From: Acinetobacter bereziniae
GTDB taxonomy: Bacteria; Pseudomonadota; Gammaproteobacteria; Pseudomonadales; Moraxellaceae
NCBI GenBank assembly: GCA_009912575.1
Contig: WNDP01000040.1
Span: 1 to 32,745 of the forward strand
Reading direction: 5' to 3'
DNA length: 32,745 nt
A program made the position numbers and the translations under genes. The notes under the pieces were generated by a model, which saw only the letters and a list, made by a program, of their open reading frames with translations, ran no database searches and was not told the origin of the DNA. The stretch's first letter is position 1, and every line of letters begins with the position of its first letter. This document shows positions 7,048-15,485 of this stretch, piece after piece.

Positions 7048-7959
7048 GTGACTTCAATTCCCCATGTAAATGCAGAAATTTTACAACGAGCGCAAGTGCA
7101 AATTCAGCAAGATTTACAGACTGCTTTAGATGCTTTTTCTTTGCCAGAACCTTTAAAGTCTGCTGTACACCATGCCGTAATGTTAGGTGGGAAAAGGGTT
7201 AGACCTGCATTGAGTTATGCGACATCAGATTTAAAAGCAGATAATCCTAATTTTGCAGCTGTACGTCGAGCGGCAATTGCGATTGAATTTATCCATTGTT
7301 ACTCGCTTGCTCATGATGATTTACCTTGCATGGACAATGATTTATTGCGTCGAGGGCAACCCACTTGCCATGTCGCATTTGGTGAAGATACCGCACTTTT
7401 AGCGGGTGATATTCTGCAATCCATGGCATTTGAAGTATTGGGTAGTAGACTCTTTGATCAAGGACATGCGGTAGATCAAGGCATTATCCTTCGACAAATG
7501 CAAATTTTGGCAACAGCAAGTTCTAAAATGGTATGTGGTCAGGTTCTGGATCTACAGGCTGAAGGTCAACATGTCGATCAGACGCACCTTGAAAATATTC
7601 ATCGCAATAAGACAGGCGCATTAATACAAGCTGCAATCATGATGTCTGCGGTAACAATTTTTTCAGGTACGGATCAAGCGATTCCACAATTGCGCCAGTA
7701 CGGTCAAGCCATTGGTCTTGCATTTCAGGTACAAGATGACATTTTGGATGTAATTTCTGATACAGCATCTTTAGGTAAAACAGCAGGTAAAGACGAGCAA
7801 GTCGATAAATCGACTTATCCAGCGTTGATGGGTTTAGAAAATGCTCAAGTTTATGCTCAACAATTACATGACCAGGCATTTGAAGCACTTGCTTATTTTG
7901 GTAAAGATGCTCAGGAACTTAATCAAATATCCCAATTCTTGCTTGCAAGGAAAAGTTAA
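7048..7959 (+). CDS. ispA: Farnesyl diphosphate synthase (geranyltranstransferase) IspA
   Basis: IspA condenses isopentenyl diphosphate with dimethylallyl and then geranyl diphosphate to form farnesyl diphosphate, the precursor of ubiquinone, undecaprenyl phosphate and other isoprenoids. The first aspartate-rich motif is HDDLPCMDND (about residues 89-98), the second is VQDDILD, and GGKRVRPAL marks the isopentenyl diphosphate site. I prefer the GTG at 7048 because GAGG lies at 7039-7042 with ideal spacing, giving MTSIPHVNAEIL and 303 residues. A GTG at 7030 in the same frame would add six residues but has no ribosome binding site. A dxs partner, which is often adjacent in other bacteria, is absent. 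The gene converges on the SPFH gene and shares a terminator with it. Confidence 0.93.
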   Translation: MTSIPHVNAEILQRAQVQIQQDLQTALDAFSLPEPLKSAVHHAVMLGGKRVRPALSYATSDLKADNPNFAAVRRAAIAIEFIHCYSLAHDDLPCMDNDLLRRGQPTCHVAFGEDTALLAGDILQSMAFEVLGSRLFDQGHAVDQGIILRQMQILATASSKMVCGQVLDLQAEGQHVDQTHLENIHRNKTGALIQAAIMMSAVTIFSGTDQAIPQLRQYGQAIGLAFQVQDDILDVISDTASLGKTAGKDEQVDKSTYPALMGLENAQVYAQQLHDQAFEALAYFGKDAQELNQISQFLLARKS

Positions 7960-8000
7960 CAGCAACTTTTAAACATACTTGTTTCGTGATGGTTGAATTA

Positions 8001-8030
8001 AAAATAGGTAACTCTAAAGTTACCTATTTT
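8001..8030. terminator. Bidirectional terminator between ispA and the SPFH gene
   Basis: AAAATAGGTAACT (8001-8013) and its exact complement AGTTACCTATTTT (8018-8030) enclose a CTAA loop. The A/T-rich bases at both ends give U-tracts on either strand, so it can serve both converging genes. Confidence 0.85.
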
Positions 8031-8049
8031 GTGTTCTAAATAATTGATT

Positions 8050-8904
8050 TTAATTGTTTCTACCCATCACGCCACGAATGGTATTCATGATATCAGCAGG
8101 AAGCACTACAGTTTTGGCGTTATTTGATTTCGCCATATCTTGCATTGCTTTCACGTATTGCTCACCCAGCAAATATGCGACAGGAACTTCTTTATCGCCT
8201 ACCGCAGAAGTCACCATTTCAATCGCACGTTGAGATGATTCAGCCAAAACAACTTGTGCTTCTGCATCACGACGTGAAGCTTCCAAACGACCATCTGCTT
8301 CTAAAATCGCCGCTTGTTTTTCACCGTCTGCTTTAGTCACTGTTGCACGACGTTGACGTTCAGCAGCAGCTTGGGCTTCCATGGCAGCTTGCATGGTGTG
8401 AGAGGGTTGAATATCCTGAATTTCAACAGTTTTTAGGGTAATTCCCCAATCTGAAATATCATCAGAAATGGCGGCTTTCAATTTCGCTTTGATGTGATCA
8501 CGTGAAGACAAAGCATCATCTAAATCCATTTCACCGACGATTGAACGGAGTGAAGTTTGGACTAGATTTTGAATTGCCCATGTATAATTTTCAATACCAT
8601 AGACTGCTTTTTCAGGCGTGGTCAGGTTGATATATGCGACTGCATTCATCACCAGAACAGCATTGTCACGTGTAATTACTTCTTGTGATGGAATATCTAA
8701 AACGATATCTTTTGTTGTAACTTTATATGCAACTTCATCCACATAAGGGATGACGAAGTTTAACCCTGGACTCAGTGTGGTATGGTATTTACCTAAACGT
8801 TGCACAATCCACTTATAACCTTGAGGGACAATGCGGACACCCTTGAAAATGGTTATAGCGACAAATACAAATAAGACTAAAACAACAATAGAACCAAAAC
8901 CCAT
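8050..8904 (-). CDS. SPFH/stomatin-like membrane protein (QmcA-like)
   Basis: The 284-residue protein has one N-terminal membrane segment (residues about 4-24) and then a band-7/SPFH domain (RIVPQGYKWIVQRLGKYH, LSPGLNFVIPYVDEVAYKV, IPSQEVITRDNA). A long Ala/Glu/Arg-rich coiled coil follows (about 165-235), with a short C-terminal tail. Such proteins oligomerise into ring-like membrane scaffolds that influence proteolysis and membrane microdomains. Its length and the neighbouring short NfeD protein match the E. coli qmcA-ybbJ pair. ATG 8904 has an AGAGGAAAA ribosome binding site. It is the second gene of a two-gene operon, 23 nt after nfeD. HflC/HflK are more distant alternatives. Confidence 0.85.
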   Translation of the reverse strand: MGFGSIVVLVLFVFVAITIFKGVRIVPQGYKWIVQRLGKYHTTLSPGLNFVIPYVDEVAYKVTTKDIVLDIPSQEVITRDNAVLVMNAVAYINLTTPEKAVYGIENYTWAIQNLVQTSLRSIVGEMDLDDALSSRDHIKAKLKAAISDDISDWGITLKTVEIQDIQPSHTMQAAMEAQAAAERQRRATVTKADGEKQAAILEADGRLEASRRDAEAQVVLAESSQRAIEMVTSAVGDKEVPVAYLLGEQYVKAMQDMAKSNNAKTVVLPADIMNTIRGVMGRNN

Positions 8905-8927
8905 TTAATTTTCCTCTTTATTCTTCA

Positions 8928-9392
8928 TTATTGAGATAATGAATGTAGTTGTACCACTAAATCATTACCTAATATATCTGTCACTCGGACACGGTCACCG
9001 ACTTGTACTGGTGATAAGGTACGGCAGTTCCATTCATCAGAACCTAAAACAGGCATTGGAAAGCGAACGCGAATTTGATCATGACTCAGTCCAGTTTGAA
9101 TAACCATTCCTGTTTGTCCAATCGTTGCTTCACGTGGAAGCCCAGCTTTAGTTTTATCTATAGAAAGAGGTTTGACGAATTTAAACCAAGCGACAGTACA
9201 GATGATGGATAAGATAATCCAGCATATGACTTGTAATGCAAAACTCATACTTGGGAATAGCCAAAACAAAATACTGACCACTACTGCAGCAATACCAAAC
9301 CACAATGCAGCAAATGCAGGTAGAATAAGTTCAGATAAGATCAGCAAGATGCCAAGCACAAACCAATGCCACGGTTCAAAAATAAAGTCCAT
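8928..9392 (-). CDS. Short NfeD-type membrane protein (YbbJ-like)
   Basis: This 154-residue protein has hydrophobic segments at about 8-30, 30-48 and 52-72, starting FEPWHWFVLGILLILSELIL, and a C-terminal OB-fold-like domain (about 85-152) with LPREATIGQTGMVIQTG and SPVQVGDRVRVTDILGN. NfeD proteins are partners of SPFH proteins, and the gene pair is widely conserved. This is the short form, which lacks the ClpP-like protease domain of long NfeD. It starts at ATG 9392 with AGGG upstream and is the first gene of the operon that continues into the SPFH gene. Confidence 0.85.
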   Translation of the reverse strand: MDFIFEPWHWFVLGILLILSELILPAFAALWFGIAAVVVSILFWLFPSMSFALQVICWIILSIICTVAWFKFVKPLSIDKTKAGLPREATIGQTGMVIQTGLSHDQIRVRFPMPVLGSDEWNCRTLSPVQVGDRVRVTDILGNDLVVQLHSLSQ

Positions 9393-9528
9393 AATCTACC
9401 CTTGTGATTATCATTGGTATAGATGACGAATCATCCATACCAATGTAGCAGATCATTTTCCTACTGCATATAAAAACATGATTATTCTTGTATTAAATCA
9501 TACCGATGTGAAATGATTCATTGCTTCA

Positions 9529-10446
9529 TTAGAATCTTGCACGTGGTGCAGGTTTTAGAGCAGCAGGGGATTTCTTAAAGTTATTAATTGCAGTTTGAAT
9601 GGCGATAATTTTACCTTGCGCTGCTTTTTCACCTTCTAAAATCGCTTGATTACTCGATTTAAGATCAAGTGTCCCCAAATGCCCAACTTTAGGCTGTATC
9701 ACGATATTGGCCTGAGCCAATTCATTATTGATGCTTTGTTGACCCATGATATTAATCGTTTGGTCTAATAGCCCCCACATATTCATCGGCTGGCTGCCAC
9801 TTGGACGAGCTGATATATCGACGGCAATAACAATGTCAGCCCCCATATCTCGGGCAGTTTGTACAGGGATCGGACTGACTAAACCACCATCGACATATTT
9901 GGCATTTCCAATCGTAGCTGGTACAAATACATTGGGAATACTGCATGATGCCCGAACTGCTTGCCCAGCATTGCCTTTAATAAATTCAGCTTTTTTACCA
10001 TTGTCTAAGCGTGTTGCTACAGCGGCAAAACGAATCGGAAACTGTTCGATTGGTTTATTGGCAACATTACGATTGACATAGTCCTGTAGTTTTTGACCAA
10101 GCACAATCCCTTGACTGTTTAAGGTTAAATCGCGTAGGTCAGACTCTTTTAATTGTTGAGCAATTTGTTGCATTTGATAAGGCGTTTTACCACTGGCATA
10201 GATACTGCCCACAAAGCTACCCGCACTTGTTCCTGTGACAATTTTTGGCTTGATCCCGTGAGACTCTAAGACTTTAAGTACGCCAATATGCGCAAAACCT
10301 TTTGCACCACCGCCACCGAGTGCAATTGCAATCACAGGTTCTCGGGCTTTAATCGCGGTGGTTTGAGTAGGGGTTTTTGCCGTTTTGTCACAGCCAACGA
10401 GGGCTAGACCCAATAAGCCTATAAAACCAAGTTGTTTAACACGCAT
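9529..10446 (-). CDS. Patatin-like phospholipase lipoprotein (RssA-like)
   Basis: The N-terminus is a lipoprotein signal (hydrophobic stretch ending LALVGC, Cys19), so the mature 287-residue protein should be membrane-anchored. The patatin hydrolase features are complete: the oxyanion loop GGGGAKG (44-50), the nucleophile Ser74 in GTSAG, and the partner Asp186 in DGG. These form a Ser-Asp dyad in lipid acyl hydrolases. The substrate is unknown. E. coli RssA is the nearest named relative I recognise by architecture, but it lacks the lipobox. The C-terminus is Pro/Ala rich. The gene is followed by its own gap, with the next gene convergent only after the operon of nfeD. Confidence 0.82.
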   Translation of the reverse strand: MRVKQLGFIGLLGLALVGCDKTAKTPTQTTAIKAREPVIAIALGGGGAKGFAHIGVLKVLESHGIKPKIVTGTSAGSFVGSIYASGKTPYQMQQIAQQLKESDLRDLTLNSQGIVLGQKLQDYVNRNVANKPIEQFPIRFAAVATRLDNGKKAEFIKGNAGQAVRASCSIPNVFVPATIGNAKYVDGGLVSPIPVQTARDMGADIVIAVDISARPSGSQPMNMWGLLDQTINIMGQQSINNELAQANIVIQPKVGHLGTLDLKSSNQAILEGEKAAQGKIIAIQTAINNFKKSPAALKPAPRARF

Positions 10447-10506
10447 GGGAATTACTTTTGATCAAATATATATGCTGCACATCTGAACAGATTGCATCTT
10501 TTTTTT

Positions 10507-11134
10507 CTAGCCATTTTTCCATAGTTTTTGTAAAGGAAGTGATAATAAATGCAGACGTTTAGGAGAAAACTTTCCTTTAAAACGCTCTAAAATATCCTGC
10601 AAATCTTTTTCATAATCGCCTGTTGGCTGGAGTGTACCTAAACAATGAATCTGTTTTTTTTTCATAATCTAGCGAAAAAATTACAATCGGAATGTCAGCC
10701 CCCATAGCAATATGGTAAAAACCACTTTTGATTTTTTCAGCCTTTTTTCGGGTACCTTCAGGTGCAATCGCAATCCAAATTTTATCTTGCTGTTGAATGA
10801 CGTCTATAATTTGCTGGGTTAAGCCATGAGGTGAATCACGATGAACTGGAATGACGCCAATCCATTCGAAAAGTGATTTTAATGGGGTTTTAAACAAACT
10901 GTCTTTGCCAAAAATGGTGACTTTAATGCCGATTCCTAGCATGGCAAGAAAAGCATATAAACCGTCATAGTTGGATGTGTGGGGAGCAATAAATACCACA
11001 GCTTTGGGTAAATTGGGAAATTCGCCTTCAAAACCCCAGCCTTGAACTAAGTAAAGGTTTTTAAATATATTGCGACTGGTGGTATTGCCACGTTGTGGCA
11101 CTTGGTCTGGTATCGAGGGAAAATTTTGTGACAT
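10507..11134 (-). pseudogene. PlsC-type lysophospholipid acyltransferase, frameshifted at a poly-A run
   Basis: From ATG 11134 the protein carries acyltransferase motif I PHTSNYD (His52, Asp57) and motif III APEGTR (Glu126-Gly127), typical of enzymes that acylate lysophosphatidic acid or related lipids at the inner membrane. After FSLDYEKK the frame is lost and ends at 10610 with an unrelated tail. A run of nine A (plus-strand T 10654-10662) lies exactly there. With eight A the frame continues through QIHCLGTLQPTGDYEKD and ends in LPLQKLWKNG at a TAG at 10507-10509, giving 208 residues. The catalytic motifs are upstream of the lesion, so partial activity is possible. A sequencing error in the homopolymer is a real alternative. 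Confidence 0.82.
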
Positions 11135-11319
11135 CGTATTTTTATGGGGCTACTCTTGTAATGGTTTTAATTTTTTGCTTGATACAACTTGATATCCATC
11201 CATTGGATATCAGCAAAATGTAAATATTACAAAATTTACAAATTAAAGCAATATATCAGATTTAAAGTATTCAGTGATTGAAGGTGAAGAAGTGTTGATT
11301 GTTCTTGAGTCGAGTTAGC

Positions 11320-12567
11320 ATGCCATATCATTATTTATTGTTGTTCTCATTGTATTGGGCTCAAGGTCTACCTGTGGGTTTTATGACTCATGCTTTACCT
11401 GTCATTTTACGCGCGCAAGGTGTGTCTTTGGCGCATATTGGTGGTTTTGGGTTATTGATGGCACCTTGGGCGATTAAAATTTTATGGGCTCCTGTGGTTG
11501 ATCGTTTTGGGCATCGCCAAGCTGGACATTATCGCAGTTGGATTATTCCCACCCAGATTCTCACTATCCTGATTTTAGTTGTTCTATCTTTCTTACCTAT
11601 ACAATCTTTAAACGAACCTCGATTTTTATTTCTATTTTTTATTGCTTTGTTGTGTATGAATAGCATTGGTGCAACACAGGATATTGCAACTGATGGCTTG
11701 GCGGTAAGAATACTGAATACTGAACAGCAGCATTTCGGAAATATGTTTCAGGTGATTGGTTCCCGTTTAGGATTTATTGTTGGAGGTGGAGCAATTCTAT
11801 GGGCGATGGATTGGCTCAGTTGGCAAGTGACTTTTTTAACGCTGGCGGCGATCGTAGCTTTAAACACAATTCCGATTTGTTTCTATAAAGAAGCAAAGCA
11901 TCAGCATCTTGATTCAGCAAAGACATCAGAACAGAAACAAACAAATTTCTTTGGCAGTTTTAAAAGCTACTTAAAGCATTTCTTTGAGAATAAAAAATTA
12001 ACAGCTTGGTTTTTCGTGCTTTGCACCATTAAAGTTACAGATGGATTTTCTGGGCCAATTATCAAACCGTTATTGGTCGATCTCAAATTGAGCTTTGCAC
12101 AAATTGGTATTTATATCACGATGCTAGGTGCGTTTTCTGCATTGTTGGGTGCAGGATTTGCTGGGTTATTATTGAAAAAAATAAAACGTCATCAGGCGTT
12201 AATGTTGTTTTCGATTTTGAAATTAGTCAGTTTGGCTGGATTCGTTTGGCTAGCTGCGATGTATGAACAAGGTTTATCGGTTGCGGCATGGGGCATCTAT
12301 GCCATCAATGCTTTGGAAGATTTGTTTTCTGCCATGTTGTTGGTGGTGATTTTAACCTTAGTGATGCAATACAGTCGAAGCCAATATGCAGGAACGGATT
12401 TTACCTTTCAAGTTTCAATTATGGCGAGTATCAGCGGTGTTTTATACACCATCAGCGGCGTGATTGGAGATCAATTGGGATATTTGAATTTTTTAACGAT
12501 GATTCTAATGGTTGGTGTTTTGTGCTTAATTCCAATTTACTATTGGATTCAGCATATAAAGCAGTGA
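11320..12567 (+). CDS. AmpG-like major facilitator transporter
   Basis: This is a roughly 415-residue inner-membrane protein with about 12 hydrophobic segments. The N-terminus YLLLFSLYWAQGLPVGFMTH and the stretch MAPWAIKILWAPVVDRFG resemble the AmpG/acetyl-CoA transporter branch of the MFS. AmpG imports anhydro-muropeptides for cell-wall recycling. Whether this paralogue carries muropeptides is inferred and uncertain. I prefer ATG 11320, which has GAG five bases upstream; an in-frame TTG at 11299 would add seven residues. It is divergent from the acyltransferase gene (185-nt gap). No convincing terminator follows. Confidence 0.75.
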   Translation: MPYHYLLLFSLYWAQGLPVGFMTHALPVILRAQGVSLAHIGGFGLLMAPWAIKILWAPVVDRFGHRQAGHYRSWIIPTQILTILILVVLSFLPIQSLNEPRFLFLFFIALLCMNSIGATQDIATDGLAVRILNTEQQHFGNMFQVIGSRLGFIVGGGAILWAMDWLSWQVTFLTLAAIVALNTIPICFYKEAKHQHLDSAKTSEQKQTNFFGSFKSYLKHFFENKKLTAWFFVLCTIKVTDGFSGPIIKPLLVDLKLSFAQIGIYITMLGAFSALLGAGFAGLLLKKIKRHQALMLFSILKLVSLAGFVWLAAMYEQGLSVAAWGIYAINALEDLFSAMLLVVILTLVMQYSRSQYAGTDFTFQVSIMASISGVLYTISGVIGDQLGYLNFLTMILMVGVLCLIPIYYWIQHIKQ

Positions 12568-12589
12568 AAATAGCTTAAATTAAAAAAAT

Positions 12590-12608
12590 GAGAATGATTG
12601 TGATTATT
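12590..12608. promoter_or_regulatory. Fur-box-like sequence without an adjacent gene
   Basis: GAGAATGATTGTGATTATT matches 14 of 19 positions of the classical Fur consensus GATAATGATAATCATTATC. It lies 23 nt after the stop of the AmpG-like gene and about 500 nt before pmrC, so no promoter is obviously controlled by it. Confidence 0.3.
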
Positions 12609-13052
12609 TGCACTTTAGTTGATGGTCTACTTTCTATGATTATTTCTTCTAAAAATAATTGATGAAAAATATTTAATAAGTTTGTTGGATTTGATTCACT
12701 TAAATACAGTAATTAATATAGAAAAATATTTTATTCTATTGGGATTTGTATTAAATTATTTAAAATAAGTTTTCTTGCATTATGAAAAATTACTTTTTCG
12801 TCATTTTTAGACGTATAGAAATCTATTCATGTATTATTTGTGCTCTTGGATTTAGAATGTTTTCTAGCTCTAAAAGATTAACTTTAAATGAATCGTGGTG
12901 AATGGAATAAGCAGTATTATAATCTACAGGCAATAAAATAATACTTCCTTTCTTTTGTGAGTACTTTATTTATTTTTTATTTTCTCAATTTGTGAGAAAT
13001 TTTAAAGTGATTACAAATGAGATCAGTCGTGCAATCTGCTTGAGAAAGTGCT

Positions 13053-13069
13053 TTTAAGTTCAATTTAAG
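13053..13069 (+). promoter_or_regulatory. PmrA box of the pmrCAB operon
   Basis: TTTAAG-N5-TTTAAG occurs at 13053-13069, an exact match to the direct-repeat PmrA recognition pattern (YTTAAK, five bases, YTTAAK). It ends 46 nt before the pmrC ATG, the position expected for an activator overlapping or adjoining a -35 region. This supports positive autoregulation of pmrCAB by phosphorylated PmrA. Confidence 0.75.
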
Positions 13070-13115
13070 CTTCATTTTTTAACTTAAAGCCATTGAAGAG
13101 AGTATTGCCAAAGTA

Positions 13116-14774
13116 ATGTCCAATTTAATACAGCGCATCAAAAAACGTGAAGTCTCGATTTCCCTGACTGCCTTTAATTTTATTATTGCAGTATGGCTAG
13201 GTCTTTGCCTGAATTTGGGTTTTTTAAATAAAGTCCAATCATTGACCCCTTATCAGGGCATAAAAGCTCAGCTTTTTTTGATTGCAACGGGTTTGGTACT
13301 GATTGCCATTTATAATCTACTCTTACAAATTTTAGATTGGAAATGGACCGCAAAATTTTTTGCAATTATTTTGGTTTTTATTGGTGGGTTTAGTGCTTAT
13401 TTTGTCAATTCATTAGGTGTGGTAATTTCACCAGATCAAATTCAAAATATGGCCCAAACCGATCCACGCGAAGTTGCTGACTTACTTTCTTTTCAATTTT
13501 TTGCATGGACTTTAGGTTTTGTTGTTTTACCCATTTTGATGATTTTATGGGTTCGTATCAAACCAGAAAAAATCAGTAAAATACTGTTATTGAAAGGGCT
13601 GAATGTTATTGGTTCTTTCGCCGTAATCGGCAGTTTGCTGTTTGTTTTTTACGTGGATTATGCTGCGATTTTTCGCGAACACCGTGATCTAAAAGGTATG
13701 ATTTCTCCGCAAAATGCAGTTGCCTCAACACTTTCCTATTTCCATAAAAAAGCACCGAAAAAGAATTTACCTTTGATTCGTTATGGTGAGGATGCACATG
13801 TTGAAGGTATTTCTGTGCAGAATAAACCAAAACTCATGGTTCTGGTGGTGGGCGAAACAGCACGTGCGAAAAGTTTTTCTTTAAATGGTTATGCAAAGAA
13901 TACCAACCCAGAATTGTCTAAACAGGCCAATTTGATTAATTATTCTCAAGTCAGTTCATGTGGTACAGCTACTGCTGTTTCAGTACCATGTATGTTCTCT
14001 GGAATGCCACGAGTTAATTATGATGAGCAACTTGCAAGCCATCGCGAAGGCTTACTCGATATTGCACAGCGTGCAGGCTATAAAGTGACGTGGATTGATA
14101 ATAATTCAGGTTGTAAAGGTGTTTGTGATCGAGTTGAAAATTTTGTTATTCCACAAGATCTTCAGAAGAAATGGTGTGAAGGTGGGGAATGTCTAGATGG
14201 CATTTTAGTAGACAGTTTAAATCTATATTTGAGCCAACTACCTAAAGATGATAAACAACCTCATTTGATTGTGTTACATCAAATGGGGAGTCATGGACCA
14301 GCATATTACAAACGTGCACCAAATGAGTTTAAAAAATTCCATCCGACATGTGAGTCAAATGCAATCCAAGGGTGTTCATCAACAGAGTTGATCAATACCT
14401 ATGACAACTCAATTATTTACACAGACCATGTGTTGAATCAGGTGATAGAGGCGTTAAAGCAACAAAATAATTATCGAACTGGTTTCTGGTATCTGTCTGA
14501 CCATGGTGAGTCTACAGGTGAGCGTGGTATGTATTTGCATGGCGCACCATATGCCATTGCACCTACTCAACAAACACATGTACCTATGGTAATGTGGTTC
14601 TCAGATAGCTGGAAATCTACATCAGCAAAACAGGTGAATTGTTTGACCCAACAAAAAACAGCAAAATTGAGTCAAGATAATTTATTTCCAAGCCTCTTGA
14701 GTTTATTAAGTATTCAAACTCGAGTGATCGACAAAAAAAACAATATGTTGCACCAGTGTGCCGTAAATAGCTGA
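13116..14774 (+). CDS. pmrC: Lipid A phosphoethanolamine transferase PmrC (EptA)
   Basis: PmrC transfers phosphoethanolamine from phosphatidylethanolamine to lipid A phosphates on the periplasmic side of the inner membrane, lowering surface charge and polymyxin binding. The 552-residue protein has five membrane segments in residues about 15-185, then an alkaline-phosphatase-like domain. Zinc and catalytic residues are visible: Glu247 in VVGETAR, Thr286 in CGTATAVSVPCMFS (the residue that is phosphoethanolaminated in EptA/MCR enzymes), His393 in GSHGPAYYKR, Asp462-His463 in SDHGES and His475. The periplasmic Cys residues fit the family's disulfides. It is first in the pmrCAB operon, 17 nt before pmrA, and follows a PmrA box. 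No truncation is seen. Confidence 0.95.
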   Translation: MSNLIQRIKKREVSISLTAFNFIIAVWLGLCLNLGFLNKVQSLTPYQGIKAQLFLIATGLVLIAIYNLLLQILDWKWTAKFFAIILVFIGGFSAYFVNSLGVVISPDQIQNMAQTDPREVADLLSFQFFAWTLGFVVLPILMILWVRIKPEKISKILLLKGLNVIGSFAVIGSLLFVFYVDYAAIFREHRDLKGMISPQNAVASTLSYFHKKAPKKNLPLIRYGEDAHVEGISVQNKPKLMVLVVGETARAKSFSLNGYAKNTNPELSKQANLINYSQVSSCGTATAVSVPCMFSGMPRVNYDEQLASHREGLLDIAQRAGYKVTWIDNNSGCKGVCDRVENFVIPQDLQKKWCEGGECLDGILVDSLNLYLSQLPKDDKQPHLIVLHQMGSHGPAYYKRAPNEFKKFHPTCESNAIQGCSSTELINTYDNSIIYTDHVLNQVIEALKQQNNYRTGFWYLSDHGESTGERGMYLHGAPYAIAPTQQTHVPMVMWFSDSWKSTSAKQVNCLTQQKTAKLSQDNLFPSLLSLLSIQTRVIDKKNNMLHQCAVNS

Positions 14775-14791
14775 ATCAAAGGACATAAACC

Positions 14792-15484
14792 ATGACCAAA
14801 ATTTTAATGATAGAAGATGATTTTATGATTGCAGAATCATCTAAGACATTGTTGAAATATCAAGGCTTCGATGTTGAATGGGTGAATAATGGTTTAGACG
14901 GTTTAAAACTGATTTCAGAAAAACAGTTTGATTTGGTTTTACTTGATCTTGGCTTACCTATGATGGATGGCATGCAGGTTTTAAAACAAATTCGTCAACG
15001 TTCAGGTTTACCTGTATTGATTATTTCCGCGCGTGATCAACTGCAAAATCGTGTCGAGGGTTTAAATCAAGGGGCAGATGATTATCTAGTTAAACCATAT
15101 GAGTTTGATGAACTTGTTGCACGTATTCACGCATTATTACGTCGTTCTGGAGACACTGCTAAAGAGGTAATGGGGCAATCTTCAAATCTTTTAAAAAATG
15201 GTGAAATTGTTTTAGATGTAGAACAGCATATTGCGACCTTGAAGGGTGAGCCCGTAGAGTTGTCAAATCGTGAATGGACGATTTTGATTCCTTTGATGAC
15301 ACATCCGAACAAAATATTTTCTAAATCAAATCTTGAAGATAAGTTGTATGCTTTTGATAGTGAAATCAACAGTAATACCATAGAAGTTTATGTACATCAC
15401 ATTCGTTCAAAGCTAGGAAAAGATATTATTCGTACCATCCGTGGTTTAGGATATCGTTTGGGGCAAGCACATAAAGCAGAATGA
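14792..15484 (+). CDS. pmrA: Response regulator PmrA (OmpR family)
   Basis: PmrA is a 230-residue DNA-binding response regulator. The receiver domain (1-120) has the acidic pair Asp9-Asp10, the phospho-acceptor Asp52 in LVLLDLGLP, the switch residue Ser79 in IISARD, and Lys101 followed by Pro102. The winged-helix output domain (about 130-225) ends in VYVHHIRSKLG and IRTIRGLGYRLG. It activates pmrCAB and other lipid A modification genes when phosphorylated by PmrB. Known colistin-resistance substitutions in A. baumannii include Pro102, which is wild type here. ATG 14792 has an AAGGA site. pmrB starts one base after the pmrA stop, which implies coupled translation. Confidence 0.95.
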   Translation: MTKILMIEDDFMIAESSKTLLKYQGFDVEWVNNGLDGLKLISEKQFDLVLLDLGLPMMDGMQVLKQIRQRSGLPVLIISARDQLQNRVEGLNQGADDYLVKPYEFDELVARIHALLRRSGDTAKEVMGQSSNLLKNGEIVLDVEQHIATLKGEPVELSNREWTILIPLMTHPNKIFSKSNLEDKLYAFDSEINSNTIEVYVHHIRSKLGKDIIRTIRGLGYRLGQAHKAE

Positions 15485-15485
15485 T

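Larger units (their letters stand above)
12568..13115. other. 548-nt gene-free region before pmrC
   Basis: This stretch is AT-rich, with no reading frame of useful length on either strand. It contains a Fur-box-like sequence at its left end and the PmrA box at its right end, listed separately. Nothing else in the middle could be identified. Confidence 0.6.

Noticed and set aside
13606-13830. Antisense frame inside pmrC.
   Set aside because: It is a shadow of the pmrC coding sequence with no independent support.
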